This document shows positions 16,454-25,359 of a DNA stretch of 64,000 nucleotides, one piece after another; the first letter of the stretch is position 1; every line of letters starts with the position of its first letter. The translations under genes and the position numbers were made by a program. A model generated the notes under the pieces. It saw only the letters and a program-made list of their open reading frames with translations, did no database searches and was not told the origin of the DNA. The stretch is from Halpernia sp048269545 (GTDB lineage Bacteria; Bacteroidota; Bacteroidia; Flavobacteriales; Weeksellaceae): positions 62,001 through 126,000 of the forward strand of contig NZ_JBLXIJ010000004.1 in assembly GCF_048269545.1 (NCBI RefSeq), read 5' to 3'.

Positions 16454-17143
16454 TTAAAATGAAGTGCCTAAGTAAATAAAATATCTGGGAGCATTTGCAG
16501 ATAAGCCCATTCCATAATTAGCATTTAATTGTAAATTATTTTTAAGGGAATAGGAAATTCCAGAATTGAATTGATGTTTTGGGTTTTCATTATTACAAAA
16601 ACTGCCGAAATATTCTAAAAAAGCATTTAATTTGGGATTTAATTTAAATATCCCCACTGCAGAATATTCTTTTATAAAAGATTTTAAAGTGTTATCATAA
16701 GTGATTCCAAGATTGCTTTCTAATGTTAATTTAGAATTTATTTCCTGAGTAATTAAAAAATAAGAAGAAGTATTAAAAACAGTTTTTCCCAGATCGTTCT
16801 TTTGCCCTGTTATAAAACCAGCCACAGAAATTTGTGTATTATTTTTATTAATGAATGGAGTTTTCAAACCCAAACTCACAGGAAATTCTGTTTCATTTTT
16901 TTCTTCATTAATCTTGTAAATAATATTATTTAAAAAAATAAATTCTAATTTTTTATTTAAAGCAAAGTGATAAGAAATTGTAGGTAAAAAAATATTTTCG
17001 GCTGTTGAATTTATATTTTCATAGAGAGTTCCGGTTTCTACTTGTAATATTTTTGGTTCATTTAAAGAAGCTGTTTCTGTAACCGTTACTTGTGCGGAAA
17101 GAAAAATATTTAAGAAAAATAAAAGAAAAAGTCCTTTATTCAT
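16454..17143 (-). CDS. predicted outer-membrane beta-barrel protein
   Basis: A 229-residue protein with a signal peptide (about 1-17) and repeating amphipathic strands that end in an aromatic residue (YFIYLGTSF), as expected for an outer-membrane barrel. It resembles the transporter-like proteins related to the phenol MetA pathway, but this is uncertain. Its start overlaps the end of the Nramp transporter gene by eight bases, so translation is probably coupled. A role in metal passage across the outer membrane is suggested only by this pairing. Confidence 0.7.
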   Translation of the reverse strand: MNKGLFLLFFLNIFLSAQVTVTETASLNEPKILQVETGTLYENINSTAENIFLPTISYHFALNKKLEFIFLNNIIYKINEEKNETEFPVSLGLKTPFINKNNTQISVAGFITGQKNDLGKTVFNTSSYFLITQEINSKLTLESNLGITYDNTLKSFIKEYSAVGIFKLNPKLNAFLEYFGSFCNNENPKHQFNSGISYSLKNNLQLNANYGMGLSANAPRYFIYLGTSF

Positions 17144-18461
17144 TTGGAAAAAATGTAGTGTATAATAAATAAAGGTTTAAAATTAAAATGATTATTGTGA
17201 CAAACCAAACTATAATTTTAAGAAAACTTTTATTTGCAAATTCTCCCATTTTAGTTTTAGAATTAGTAAACATCACCAAAGGAATCACTGCAAAACTAAG
17301 TTGCATTGAAAGTACAACTTGACTTAAAACTAATAATTCTGTAGTGCCTTTTTCTCCATAAAGTATGGCGACAATTAAAGCGGGAATTATGGCAAGAACT
17401 CTTGTAATTAATCTTCGCAGCCAAGGTTTTAATTTGATGTGTAGAAAACCTTCCATTACAATTTGTCCCGCTAAAGTCCCGGTTAAAGTAGAATTTTGCC
17501 CAGAAGCCAAAAGTGCAATTGCGAAAACTACACTTGCAATGCTTGTTCCCAAAAGTGGATCTAAAAGTTTATGTGCATCATAGATGTCTGCAACATCTTG
17601 ATAACCAGTGTTGTGAAAAGTGGCAGAAGCTACAATTAAAATTGCAGCATTTACAAAAAAAGCTAAAAATAAAGCAACACTACTATCAATTGTAGCAAAT
17701 TTAATGGCCATTTTTTTTCCTTCCACATCTCTTTTGTAATTTCTGGTTTGCACTATTGAACTGTGCAAATATAAATTATGCGGCATCACTGTTGCGCCTA
17801 AAATTCCGATTGCGATATACAACATTGAAGGATCATAAACAATTTGTTTTGTGGGAAGCAAACCTTGTAACATTGGAAATATGTCTGGTTTACTTGCAAT
17901 AATTTCGTAACCAAAACATGCAAAAATTACGAAAATTAATCCACCAACGAATGCTTCAATCCACCGAAATCCTCGTGATTGAAGAAGCAAAATAATAAAA
18001 ACATCAATTCCTGTGATTGCAATTCCCCAGGTAATTGGAATACCAAAAAGTAAATTTAGCGCAATTGCAGAACCAATTACTTCAGCTAAATCACATGCAA
18101 CAATCGCAATTTCACAAAGAATCCAAAGAATAAAATTTGTAGTAGGTTTGAAATGATCTCTGCAAGCTTGAGCTAAATCTCGTTCTGCAACCACGCCTAA
18201 TTTCACAGAAAGATGTTGTAGAAGTATTGCAAAAAGATTAGAAATTAAAATTACAGAAAGCAACGTATAACCAAATTTTGCTCCACCTGCAATATCTGTA
18301 GCCCAATTTCCCGGATCCATATATCCAACTGCGACCATTAAACCAGGACCTGTAAATGCTAATAATTTTTTCCAAAATCCCGCATTTTGCGGGACGTTTA
18401 TGGAAGAATATACTTCTGAAAGAGAATTCTGATGTTTTTCTTTTCTCCAGCCTCGACTCAT
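17136..18461 (-). CDS. mntH: Nramp-family Mn/Fe transporter
   Basis: A 441-residue inner-membrane protein with about eleven helices. It carries the Nramp signatures: VGYMDPGNWATD (DPGN metal site, helix 1), LCEIAIVACDLAEVIG, and GATVMPHNLYLHSS (MPH motif, helix 6). It imports Mn2+ or Fe2+ with protons. The upstream region contains a -7 box overlapping a five-base dyad that could bind an MntR/DtxR-type repressor. The barrel-protein gene follows with an eight-base overlap. The start at 18461 fits the promoter. Confidence 0.93.
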   Translation of the reverse strand: MSRGWRKEKHQNSLSEVYSSINVPQNAGFWKKLLAFTGPGLMVAVGYMDPGNWATDIAGGAKFGYTLLSVILISNLFAILLQHLSVKLGVVAERDLAQACRDHFKPTTNFILWILCEIAIVACDLAEVIGSAIALNLLFGIPITWGIAITGIDVFIILLLQSRGFRWIEAFVGGLIFVIFACFGYEIIASKPDIFPMLQGLLPTKQIVYDPSMLYIAIGILGATVMPHNLYLHSSIVQTRNYKRDVEGKKMAIKFATIDSSVALFLAFFVNAAILIVASATFHNTGYQDVADIYDAHKLLDPLLGTSIASVVFAIALLASGQNSTLTGTLAGQIVMEGFLHIKLKPWLRRLITRVLAIIPALIVAILYGEKGTTELLVLSQVVLSMQLSFAVIPLVMFTNSKTKMGEFANKSFLKIIVWFVTIIILILNLYLLYTTFFPNE

Positions 18462-18468
18462 AAAAAAT

Positions 18469-18491
18469 GTTAGTTTAGTCTAACAAAAGTA
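18469..18491 (-). promoter_or_regulatory. mntH promoter with operator-like dyad
   Basis: On the minus strand the -7 box TACTTTTG (18491-18484) is followed at once by the dyad GTTAGACTAAACTAAC (18484-18469; arms GTTAG/CTAAC). The dyad covers the expected transcription start. Repression by an MntR-like protein is inferred. Confidence 0.5.
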
Positions 18492-18573
18492 GTTTAAATA
18501 TTCTTACTATTAAAATTATTTTCTAAAAACTTTTTATAGAAATAAGTTTAATTAAATTTTAGAACTTCAAAAA

Positions 18574-18600
18574 AAAATCCCAGAAATTTCTGGGATTAAA
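18574..18600. terminator. terminator after DUF937 gene
   Basis: Perfect palindrome AATCCCAGAAATTTCTGGGATT flanked by an A-run on its left, which reads as a T-run on the minus strand. Confidence 0.8.
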
Positions 18601-18692
18601 TATTTAAATTTGATTATTAAAAATTATATCATTCAAGAATTGTAGATTCTTAGAAGACTCTTGCAATCTTTCCACTTTTATCCAGATTAATT

Positions 18693-19529
18693 TTATTTTT
18701 TGGTTTTTTCTGGTAAATTTATAGATGTAGAATCTGAGATTATTGTAGTTTTTGAAGAATCAGATTTTACATTTGTAGTATCTGTCATTGTTACAATTGT
18801 GTTATTTTTTTTTGTTTTATTAATCTGATTCCATAAAAACCAACCTGCCAGAAATAAGAGTAATAAGGGAATTAGCCATTTCCAAATAGAACCTTCATTG
18901 TTATTGTTTTGAGATTCTACATTTACATGCGTTTCTCCCACTCTTGTAACATCTACTTTTGGTTCGTCAAAACTAGTTACATTTACTTTTTCAAATTCTG
19001 GAACCGTTGTTTCTGATTGTCCCCAATTTCCCAATCCTAAAGAAGAAAATGAAAGACCAGTAGGTAGTAATGAAGAAACAATTCCTTTTTGGCCTGAAAG
19101 TAAACTTGATAAACCAGAAGTTCCTAAATTATTTTCAGTGGCATATTTTCCTAAAGAGCCAATTGTTGCACTTGTTACTAAATTTAATAATGAACTAGAA
19201 GATGTATTATTTATGCCAGAAAAGTTTGAAATGGCATTTACAATTGTTTCTAATTTATCTCCAAACAAAGCAGTTAAAATTGTAGTAATCTTAGAATTGT
19301 GTAAATCATTTTTTAAATTTTCAAATAAATATCCGGAAGAAGAGCCTAAAATAGCATCTAAAATTCCAGGTTTATCAGAATTATTGGCAAGTCCACCAAT
19401 TATCGCTGGTAAAATTGCGCCAACTGCTTTGTGCGTTCCAGATTCACTTTCTCCTAAATGTGTGGAAATTTGTGAAATGAAAGCTGGATCAAACTGGCTT
19501 TTAATTAAATCAATAACATTTAGTGACAT
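18693..19529 (-). CDS. DUF937 protein with C-terminal membrane anchor
   Basis: A 278-residue protein. Residues of about 1-165 are DUF937 (FISQISTHLGESESGTHKAVGAILPAIIGGL is the start of the repeat-like helical domain). An unstructured stretch follows, then one transmembrane helix (WLIPLLLLFLAGWFLW, about 225-240) and a short Ser/Thr/Lys-rich tail. Related proteins often carry an OmpA-like domain after the helix; it is absent here. The function of DUF937 is not known. It is monocistronic, with its own terminator. Confidence 0.8.
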   Translation of the reverse strand: MSLNVIDLIKSQFDPAFISQISTHLGESESGTHKAVGAILPAIIGGLANNSDKPGILDAILGSSSGYLFENLKNDLHNSKITTILTALFGDKLETIVNAISNFSGINNTSSSSLLNLVTSATIGSLGKYATENNLGTSGLSSLLSGQKGIVSSLLPTGLSFSSLGLGNWGQSETTVPEFEKVNVTSFDEPKVDVTRVGETHVNVESQNNNNEGSIWKWLIPLLLLFLAGWFLWNQINKTKKNNTIVTMTDTTNVKSDSSKTTIISDSTSINLPEKTKK

Positions 19530-19629
19530 AATAGTTTGTTTTTAAAAGTTATAAGTAAATGTAAGAATTAATAATTTACTATTATGAATAATCTAATTTT
19601 TATAATAAAATTAACAAAAACTCTTTAAA

Positions 19630-21105
19630 TTAATACGCTTTTGCGAATAAAACTCTTTGTTTAGATGGTTTTTTTGTTATCATAGAAATGCCTTCTTCTA
19701 AAATATTATTTAAAGGAATACATCTTATAGTTGCTTTTGTTTCTTCCTGAATTTGGGCTTCTTCTTCTGCAGTTCCGTCCCAATGTGCTAAAATAAAACC
19801 ACCTTTTTCTTCTAAGACTTTTTTGAATTCTTCATAAGAATCTACTTTAGTTGTATTTTCTGTACGGTGTTTTTCAGCTTTTAAATAAATATCTTTTTGA
19901 ATTGTTTGTAATAAATTTTCTATATAATCTTCTAATCCTTCAAGCGGTTGGGTTTCTTTTGTTAAATTATCTCTTCTTGCTAATTCTACTGATTTATTTT
20001 CCAAATCTTTTGGACCAATTGCTATTCTAATTGGAACTCCTTTTAATTCGTATTCCGCAAATTTCCAGCCTGGTTTATTTTCTGTACGATTGTCATATTT
20101 TACAGAAATTCCTTTCTCTTTTAATTTAGTTTGAATTTTTTCTGCGACTTCATTTATTTCAGCTAATTGTTCATCGCTTCTAAAAATAGGAACAATTACC
20201 ACTTGGATTGGAGCTAAAGTTGGAGGTAGAACCAAGCCAAAATCATCAGAATGTGTCATAATTAAAGCGCCCATTAATCGGGTAGAAGTTCCCCAAGAAG
20301 TTGCCCATGCAAATTCTATTTTCCCTTCTTTATTGGTAAATTTTACGTCAAAAGCTTTTGCAAAATTCTGTCCTAAAAAATGTGAAGTTCCAGCTTGCAA
20401 AGCTTTTCCGTCTTGCATTAAAGCTTCAATACAATAAGTTTCATCTGCACCGGCAAATCTTTCTGATTCTGTTTTAATTCCTCTAATTACAGGCATTGCC
20501 ATAAAATTTTCTGCAAAATCTGCGTACACATGAAGCATTTTTTCCGTTTCTTCTATGGCTTCATTTTTTGTAGAATGTGCGGTATGACCTTCTTGCCAAA
20601 GAAATTCTGCAGTTCTAAGAAATAATCTGGTTCTCATTTCCCAACGAACCACATTTGCCCATTGATTAATTAAAATTGGCAAATCTCTATAAGATTGAAT
20701 CCAACCGCGGTAAGTATTCCAAATAATTGCTTCAGAAGTTGGACGTACAATAAGTTCTTCTTCTAATTTTGCTTCTGGATCTACAATTAATTTTTTAGAG
20801 TTATTTGGATCGGTTTTTAATCGGTAATGAGTTACAACGGCGCATTCTTTCGCAAAACCTTCTGCATTTTTTTCTTCCGCTTCAAAGTAACTTTTGGGAA
20901 TAAATAAAGGGAAATAAGCATTTTGATGACCAGTTTCTTTAAATTTTTTATCCATCTCATCGCGCATTTTTTCCCAAATTGCGTAGCCATAAGGTTTTAT
21001 CACCATACAACCACGCACTCCAGAATTTTCTGCTAAATCTGCTTTTACAACTAATTCATTATACCATTTGCTGTAGTCTTCACTTCTTGTTGTAAGTTTT
21101 GCCAT
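19630..21105 (-). CDS. proS: prolyl-tRNA synthetase, short type
   Basis: A 491-residue class II aminoacyl-tRNA synthetase that joins proline to tRNA-Pro. Seen are motif 2 (QWANVVRWEMRTRLFLRTAEFLWQEGHTAH-like region), GTSHFLGQNFAKAFDV, motif 3 (SWGTSTRLMGALIMTHSD), the anticodon-binding domain (APIQVVIVPIF) and a C-terminal ProS-specific domain. It lacks the INS editing insert, so it belongs to the archaeal/eukaryote-like type usual in Bacteroidota. It has its own promoter in the shared intergenic region with the Tyr-rich lipoprotein gene. Confidence 0.95.
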   Translation of the reverse strand: MAKLTTRSEDYSKWYNELVVKADLAENSGVRGCMVIKPYGYAIWEKMRDEMDKKFKETGHQNAYFPLFIPKSYFEAEEKNAEGFAKECAVVTHYRLKTDPNNSKKLIVDPEAKLEEELIVRPTSEAIIWNTYRGWIQSYRDLPILINQWANVVRWEMRTRLFLRTAEFLWQEGHTAHSTKNEAIEETEKMLHVYADFAENFMAMPVIRGIKTESERFAGADETYCIEALMQDGKALQAGTSHFLGQNFAKAFDVKFTNKEGKIEFAWATSWGTSTRLMGALIMTHSDDFGLVLPPTLAPIQVVIVPIFRSDEQLAEINEVAEKIQTKLKEKGISVKYDNRTENKPGWKFAEYELKGVPIRIAIGPKDLENKSVELARRDNLTKETQPLEGLEDYIENLLQTIQKDIYLKAEKHRTENTTKVDSYEEFKKVLEEKGGFILAHWDGTAEEEAQIQEETKATIRCIPLNNILEEGISMITKKPSKQRVLFAKAY

Positions 21106-21197
21106 CTTTATATTATTTTATTTTTAACTTTTAAACTGTATTTGTATCTAACTTTAAATGTTTAATTTTATACCGAAATAGAATGCTGAAAATGGTA

Positions 21198-21223
21198 TAA
21201 TTTTGGTACAAAGTGCAAATATA
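21198..21223. promoter_or_regulatory. overlapping divergent -7 boxes
   Basis: TAATTTTG at 21198-21205 points toward the lipoprotein gene and TATATTTG on the minus strand at 21223-21216 points toward proS. Neither has a convincing -33 TTG. Confidence 0.4.
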
Positions 21224-21249
21224 AATATAATTAAAATCTATTCATCATC

Positions 21250-22296
21250 ATGGAAAAAAATATACAAAAAAATTGTCCATTTAGATTTGCTGTAAAAAGC
21301 TTTCTAGCTTTGTCTTTAAGTTTACTAATGACTTCTTGTGTAATGCAAACTGGAGCTTATACAGAAACTGATGGAGTTTACTATAATCCAAATACAGATA
21401 CTCTTCCCGAAGGTTACGTTACTAATGAAGGAAATCAAGTGGGAGATTATTATAATTACCAAGATCAATCTATCATTGATAAAAGTAAAGAAAATCAAAA
21501 TTTAAAAAATAACAGATACAATTCTTGGAATTCCAATGAAAATACAGATTCAGATTGGGGAAATTTTGCCGGGACAGAAATTAATTATTCTCCATATTAT
21601 GATTATATGTATGGAAATGTTTATACCATGGGATTAGGTAGCTTTAATCCAATATATTACGGATTAGGTAATTGGTATTGGTCTTTTTATGATCCTTTTT
21701 GGGCTCGTTATTATGGTTTCAATGGATATTATAATCCTTACTATGGATATTATAATCCTTACTATGGATTTAATTATCCATATTATGGAGGAGGTTATTA
21801 TGGAGGTTATAATAATTATTATGGAGGTTATTACGGAAATAATTATAATCCATACCGATATAAAAGAAGTGGTGAAAATGGAGGCGGATTACATAAAGTA
21901 AGAAAATCTGATAACAATAGTCAAATAAATAATTACGGAAATAATGGATTTAGAAATCCTAGAAATGGAAACCAAAATCCTATAAGAACTAGAAACAATA
22001 CTTACACAATTCCAAATCAAAACTCAGGAGGTCGTTACAGAAATACGGAAAATTCTGTACCAATTAGAACAAGACAACAAGATCCACCAAGACAAAGAGA
22101 ATCTGTTCAACCAAGAAGAGAGATGAACAATGATTATAGAAGAGAAAGTTCTTCAGGAGGATTCCGTCAAAGTGAAAGTTCTAATAATTCTTACAGACCA
22201 AGTGCGCCTACAAATGGCGGCGGTTTTGGTGGTGGTTCTTCATCATCTTCTGGAGGCGGTTCTACAAGATCAAGCGGAGGTGGAATTAGAAGATAA
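21250..22296 (+). CDS. Tyr/Gly/Asn-rich lipoprotein
   Basis: A 348-residue protein with a signal peptide and lipobox LMTSC (lipidated Cys30). The centre (about residues 155-210) is low complexity: repeats of GYYNPYY and YYGGYYGG, encoded by near-identical 21-base direct repeats at 21724-21765. The C-terminal third is rich in Arg, Asn and Ser and ends in glycine/serine runs. No enzyme motif is seen. It is probably a surface or outer-membrane structural or adhesive lipoprotein. The FadL-like gene starts 29 bases later and may be co-transcribed. Confidence 0.75.
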   Translation: MEKNIQKNCPFRFAVKSFLALSLSLLMTSCVMQTGAYTETDGVYYNPNTDTLPEGYVTNEGNQVGDYYNYQDQSIIDKSKENQNLKNNRYNSWNSNENTDSDWGNFAGTEINYSPYYDYMYGNVYTMGLGSFNPIYYGLGNWYWSFYDPFWARYYGFNGYYNPYYGYYNPYYGFNYPYYGGGYYGGYNNYYGGYYGNNYNPYRYKRSGENGGGLHKVRKSDNNSQINNYGNNGFRNPRNGNQNPIRTRNNTYTIPNQNSGGRYRNTENSVPIRTRQQDPPRQRESVQPRREMNNDYRRESSSGGFRQSESSNNSYRPSAPTNGGGFGGGSSSSSGGGSTRSSGGGIRR

Positions 22297-22325
22297 TAAT
22301 TAATTATAATTTTAGTAATAATAAA

Positions 22326-23720
22326 ATGATAAAAAATTCATTAGCAATTTTAACAATTGCAGTCAGTTTTTCGCTCATGAGCGCACAAGATATTTCGACT
22401 ATAAGAAATACAGTAGATGTTTATTCTAATAATTTTTCTAATGGTACTGCAAAATATCAAGGAATGGCAGGTTCGATGGGAGCTTTGGGCGGAGAAATTT
22501 CAAGTTTAAATTCAAATCCAGCGGGAATTGGCGTTTTTATAGCAAGTGATATTAATGGGACTTTAAATATTAACAATAGTAAAAACACTACTAATTTTAA
22601 TGGTAAATCTTTAAATTACAAAATAAATAACACAGATTTAGGAGAAATTGGGGGTGTTGCCACATTTCAGATAGAAGGTAATACACCGTGGAAATTTATA
22701 AATATAGCCGTAGATTATTCCACACAATCTCTTGAAGACTATTCTGAGACAGCTGGAAATAAAAATATTAGTTTTTCCATTCCATCAGCAGCTACAACTC
22801 TAGATTTTGATGGACATGCTTATAATCGCTATGGAAATCTTTCAAATAGCAGTTTTGCAGTTGGAGCAAATTATAATAATAATTTATATCTTGGAGCAGC
22901 TTTGCATTTTAAAACTGCAAATATTGATCAATATGATACTGCTGCATTTACAGATTCTGCTTTAAATACAACAGAAATTTTTAATAAACAATACACTCCC
23001 TTTTCTGAGCAATCAAACGGTTTTGCAGCAAGTTTAGGTGTAATAGGTAAATTGAATAATCAAATTAGATTAGGAGCGTCTTTAGAAACTCCTACTTGGT
23101 GGCAAATTACAAGAATTTATAATTCTTATGATAATCCAACAGACGATACTTACACTGAAGACAGAAAACTTTCTTCACCTATGAAAGCAACTGTGAGTGC
23201 GGCTTTCGTGGCGAGCAAAGATTTTGCAATTAATGTAGATTATACTTTAGGAATTACAAAACCAAAATATAAAGTATATGGCGGTGCAGAAACAGAATTA
23301 AATAATTTTTTCTCTAATAGTTACAAAAATTTATCTGAAATTAAAATGGGTGCAGAATACCGATTAATGGGTTTAAGACTGCGCGCAGGATATGGTTTAG
23401 CAAATAGTCCTTTTGATTCTCAAAGTATTACTGCTTATAGAAACGATGGCTCAGTAGGAAATTCCTCTTTTAGTAATTTAATTTTAGGAAAAAGAACGAC
23501 CATTGCAGGGGGAATTGGCTATGATTTTGGTTCAATCTATTTAGATGCATCTTATCAAAATGTCCAGTCAACTTACAATAACCCCTTTCTAAGAGGTGAT
23601 AATGCGGTCAATTCTAATTATTTTTCAGACAATTTTGTTTTACCAAGTAGCAATTATGCGGTGAATGAAGTGAAAAATAATCAAAATAATATTTCTTTAA
23701 CTTTAGGTTATAAATTTTAA
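22326..23720 (+). CDS. FadL/OmpP1-family outer-membrane transporter
   Basis: A 464-residue protein with a signal peptide ending about residue 20. Its mature N-terminus matches the FadL/TodX family in Bacteroidota (GTAKYQGMAGSMGALGGEISSLNSNPAGIGVF), a plug region followed by a long barrel of alternating strands ending in LTLGYKF. FadL proteins let hydrophobic molecules such as fatty acids cross the outer membrane; the ligand here is not predictable. It lies directly downstream of the Tyr-rich lipoprotein and ends in a strong terminator. Confidence 0.88.
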   Translation: MIKNSLAILTIAVSFSLMSAQDISTIRNTVDVYSNNFSNGTAKYQGMAGSMGALGGEISSLNSNPAGIGVFIASDINGTLNINNSKNTTNFNGKSLNYKINNTDLGEIGGVATFQIEGNTPWKFINIAVDYSTQSLEDYSETAGNKNISFSIPSAATTLDFDGHAYNRYGNLSNSSFAVGANYNNNLYLGAALHFKTANIDQYDTAAFTDSALNTTEIFNKQYTPFSEQSNGFAASLGVIGKLNNQIRLGASLETPTWWQITRIYNSYDNPTDDTYTEDRKLSSPMKATVSAAFVASKDFAINVDYTLGITKPKYKVYGGAETELNNFFSNSYKNLSEIKMGAEYRLMGLRLRAGYGLANSPFDSQSITAYRNDGSVGNSSFSNLILGKRTTIAGGIGYDFGSIYLDASYQNVQSTYNNPFLRGDNAVNSNYFSDNFVLPSSNYAVNEVKNNQNNISLTLGYKF

Positions 23721-23742
23721 AAAACTTTTCAAAAATAGATTG

Positions 23743-23778
23743 AAAAAGACTTTCACAACTGTGGAAGTCTTTTTTTAT
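23743..23778 (+). terminator. intrinsic terminator
   Basis: Stem AAAAAGACTTTCAC / GTGGAAGTCTTTTT with a long T-run ends the FadL-like gene and may also serve the convergent ZIP gene. Confidence 0.85.
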
Positions 23779-23819
23779 TTAAAATTTTCTGGGGAAATAT
23801 TAGTGAAATCTTATAAATT

Positions 23820-24518
23820 CTAATGAAATAAATGTCCCGACAAAGCCAATAAAACTCCACAAATGACCAATATAATTTTCATCCAATCAATATTATGGTT
23901 TTTACTACTTTCAAAAATAATAACAGAAGAAATATGTAAAAAAATTCCACCAACAATTGCCAAAAAATAAATTTCTAAATCTGGATTAAAATAATGTCCT
24001 AAAAACATTCCAATCGGAGAAGCCAATGCGAAAATAGAAATTATGACCCAAGATTTCCCGCTAAATTTTTGTGTTCCTTTTATTAGAAAAGCGCCTAAAA
24101 CAAAAGAGATTGGAAGATTATGAAATAAAATTCCCATAAGATATGGCGAGAAAGTTTCCTTTTGTGAAGCCAAAGGAATTCCTTCTAAAAAGGCGTGAAA
24201 AAATAAACCGACCATCAATGCAATTGGTAAAATTGCTTTTTCACTATGACTGTGAAAATGCCCGTGTTCAAAGCCTTTCGTCATACTTTCCAAAATCATT
24301 TGGACTAAAACTCCACCAATAATCCAAAGTCCAATAGTATGATTTTCTGAAGCATAAATTTCGGGAAAAACTTCATTTAAACAAATTGTTATTAAAAAAC
24401 CTGCGCTTAAAATCAATAAACTTTTAGCTAATTTTTCTTGCTTTCCAAAATATTTTCCTAAAATAACACCTGCTAAAACACTGAACAATAAAAGGATAAA
24501 AATATAAATCTGTATCAT
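23820..24518 (-). CDS. ZIP-family metal transporter
   Basis: A 232-residue inner-membrane protein with about eight helices. It shows the two ZIP metal-binding helices (FHAFLEGIPLA and LFHNLPISFVLGAFL) and a histidine-rich loop before them (EHGHFHSHSEK, about residue 85). ZIP proteins move zinc or related divalent ions into the cytoplasm. The start codon follows the stop of the methyltransferase gene after one base, so the two form an operon. Confidence 0.88.
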   Translation of the reverse strand: MIQIYIFILLLFSVLAGVILGKYFGKQEKLAKSLLILSAGFLITICLNEVFPEIYASENHTIGLWIIGGVLVQMILESMTKGFEHGHFHSHSEKAILPIALMVGLFFHAFLEGIPLASQKETFSPYLMGILFHNLPISFVLGAFLIKGTQKFSGKSWVIISIFALASPIGMFLGHYFNPDLEIYFLAIVGGIFLHISSVIIFESSKNHNIDWMKIILVICGVLLALSGHLFH

Positions 24519-24519
24519 T

Positions 24520-25272
24520 TTACTTTATTTTTTTAAATAAGATTATGCATCTTGGTGAAGAGTTTTCTTTAAATGAATTCAGTTGATAATCGCCCCAAAG
24601 TTTTACCCGTTCTAAACCAACATTTTTTGCGAAAATTTCAATAGAACTTAAATCCAGAAGTTTAACTTTCTCTTCAAATTGCAAATCTTTTCCTTCTACA
24701 TTGAAGTTGATTTCTTTTATAATATGCTGATTTTCAATTCGTTTTTTAATTGTAAATAAAATGTTGCCTTTCTTTATTTTTTCTTCCTCTACAAGATTAT
24801 TTTTCACAAATTCTGCATTCATAAAATCCAAAACAAACAATCCATTTTCTTTTAAAATATTGGAAACTGAAGAAAAAACACTTTGATCTTCTTCATCCGT
24901 TTTAAAATATCCGAAACTTGTAAATAAGTTAAAAACGGCATCTACTTTTTCACTTTTAATGGGATTTCTCATGTCGTGAACATCAAACTTCAAACTCGGT
25001 TTTGTAAGATTGAACGAAGCCGGAGTTTCAAACTTTTTATTGTAAGAAATGCTTTCTTCAGACAAATCCAAACCCAAAACATCAAAACCCATTTTATTTA
25101 AAAAAACCGAATGTCTTCCTTTTCCACAAGCTAAATCTATAATTTTTGACGGCGGTTGTAAATTTAAAACATCAATTAATTTTTCTAAAAATTGTTCACC
25201 TTCTTTATAATCTCGGTCCTGATAAAGGATGTGATAATACGGCGTATTAAACCAAGTTTTAAACCATTCCAT
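24520..25272 (-). CDS. class I SAM-dependent methyltransferase
   Basis: A protein of about 250 residues from the ATG at 25272, chosen because a -7 box ends four bases upstream; a longer form from 25314 lacks support. It has the SAM-binding loop DLACGKGRHSVFL, the acidic end of strand 2 (VLGLDLS) and the motif FNLFTSFGYF that follows the catalytic pocket. It fits the UbiE/Tam-like group with a small C-terminal beta domain. The substrate is unknown. It is the first gene of an operon with the ZIP transporter. Confidence 0.85.
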   Translation of the reverse strand: MEWFKTWFNTPYYHILYQDRDYKEGEQFLEKLIDVLNLQPPSKIIDLACGKGRHSVFLNKMGFDVLGLDLSEESISYNKKFETPASFNLTKPSLKFDVHDMRNPIKSEKVDAVFNLFTSFGYFKTDEEDQSVFSSVSNILKENGLFVLDFMNAEFVKNNLVEEEKIKKGNILFTIKKRIENQHIIKEINFNVEGKDLQFEEKVKLLDLSSIEIFAKNVGLERVKLWGDYQLNSFKENSSPRCIILFKKIK

Positions 25273-25276
25273 TCCA

Positions 25277-25284
25277 CAAAAATA
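25277..25284 (-). promoter_or_regulatory. -7 box directly before start codon
   Basis: TATTTTTG on the minus strand ends four bases before the ATG of the methyltransferase gene, predicting a leaderless transcript. Confidence 0.5.
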
Positions 25285-25359
25285 CTTAAATTTGCCGAAG
25301 ATTGTAAATTGCATTTTTTTAAATGTTTAAAATTTGCAAAACAATCGCAAAAACATATT

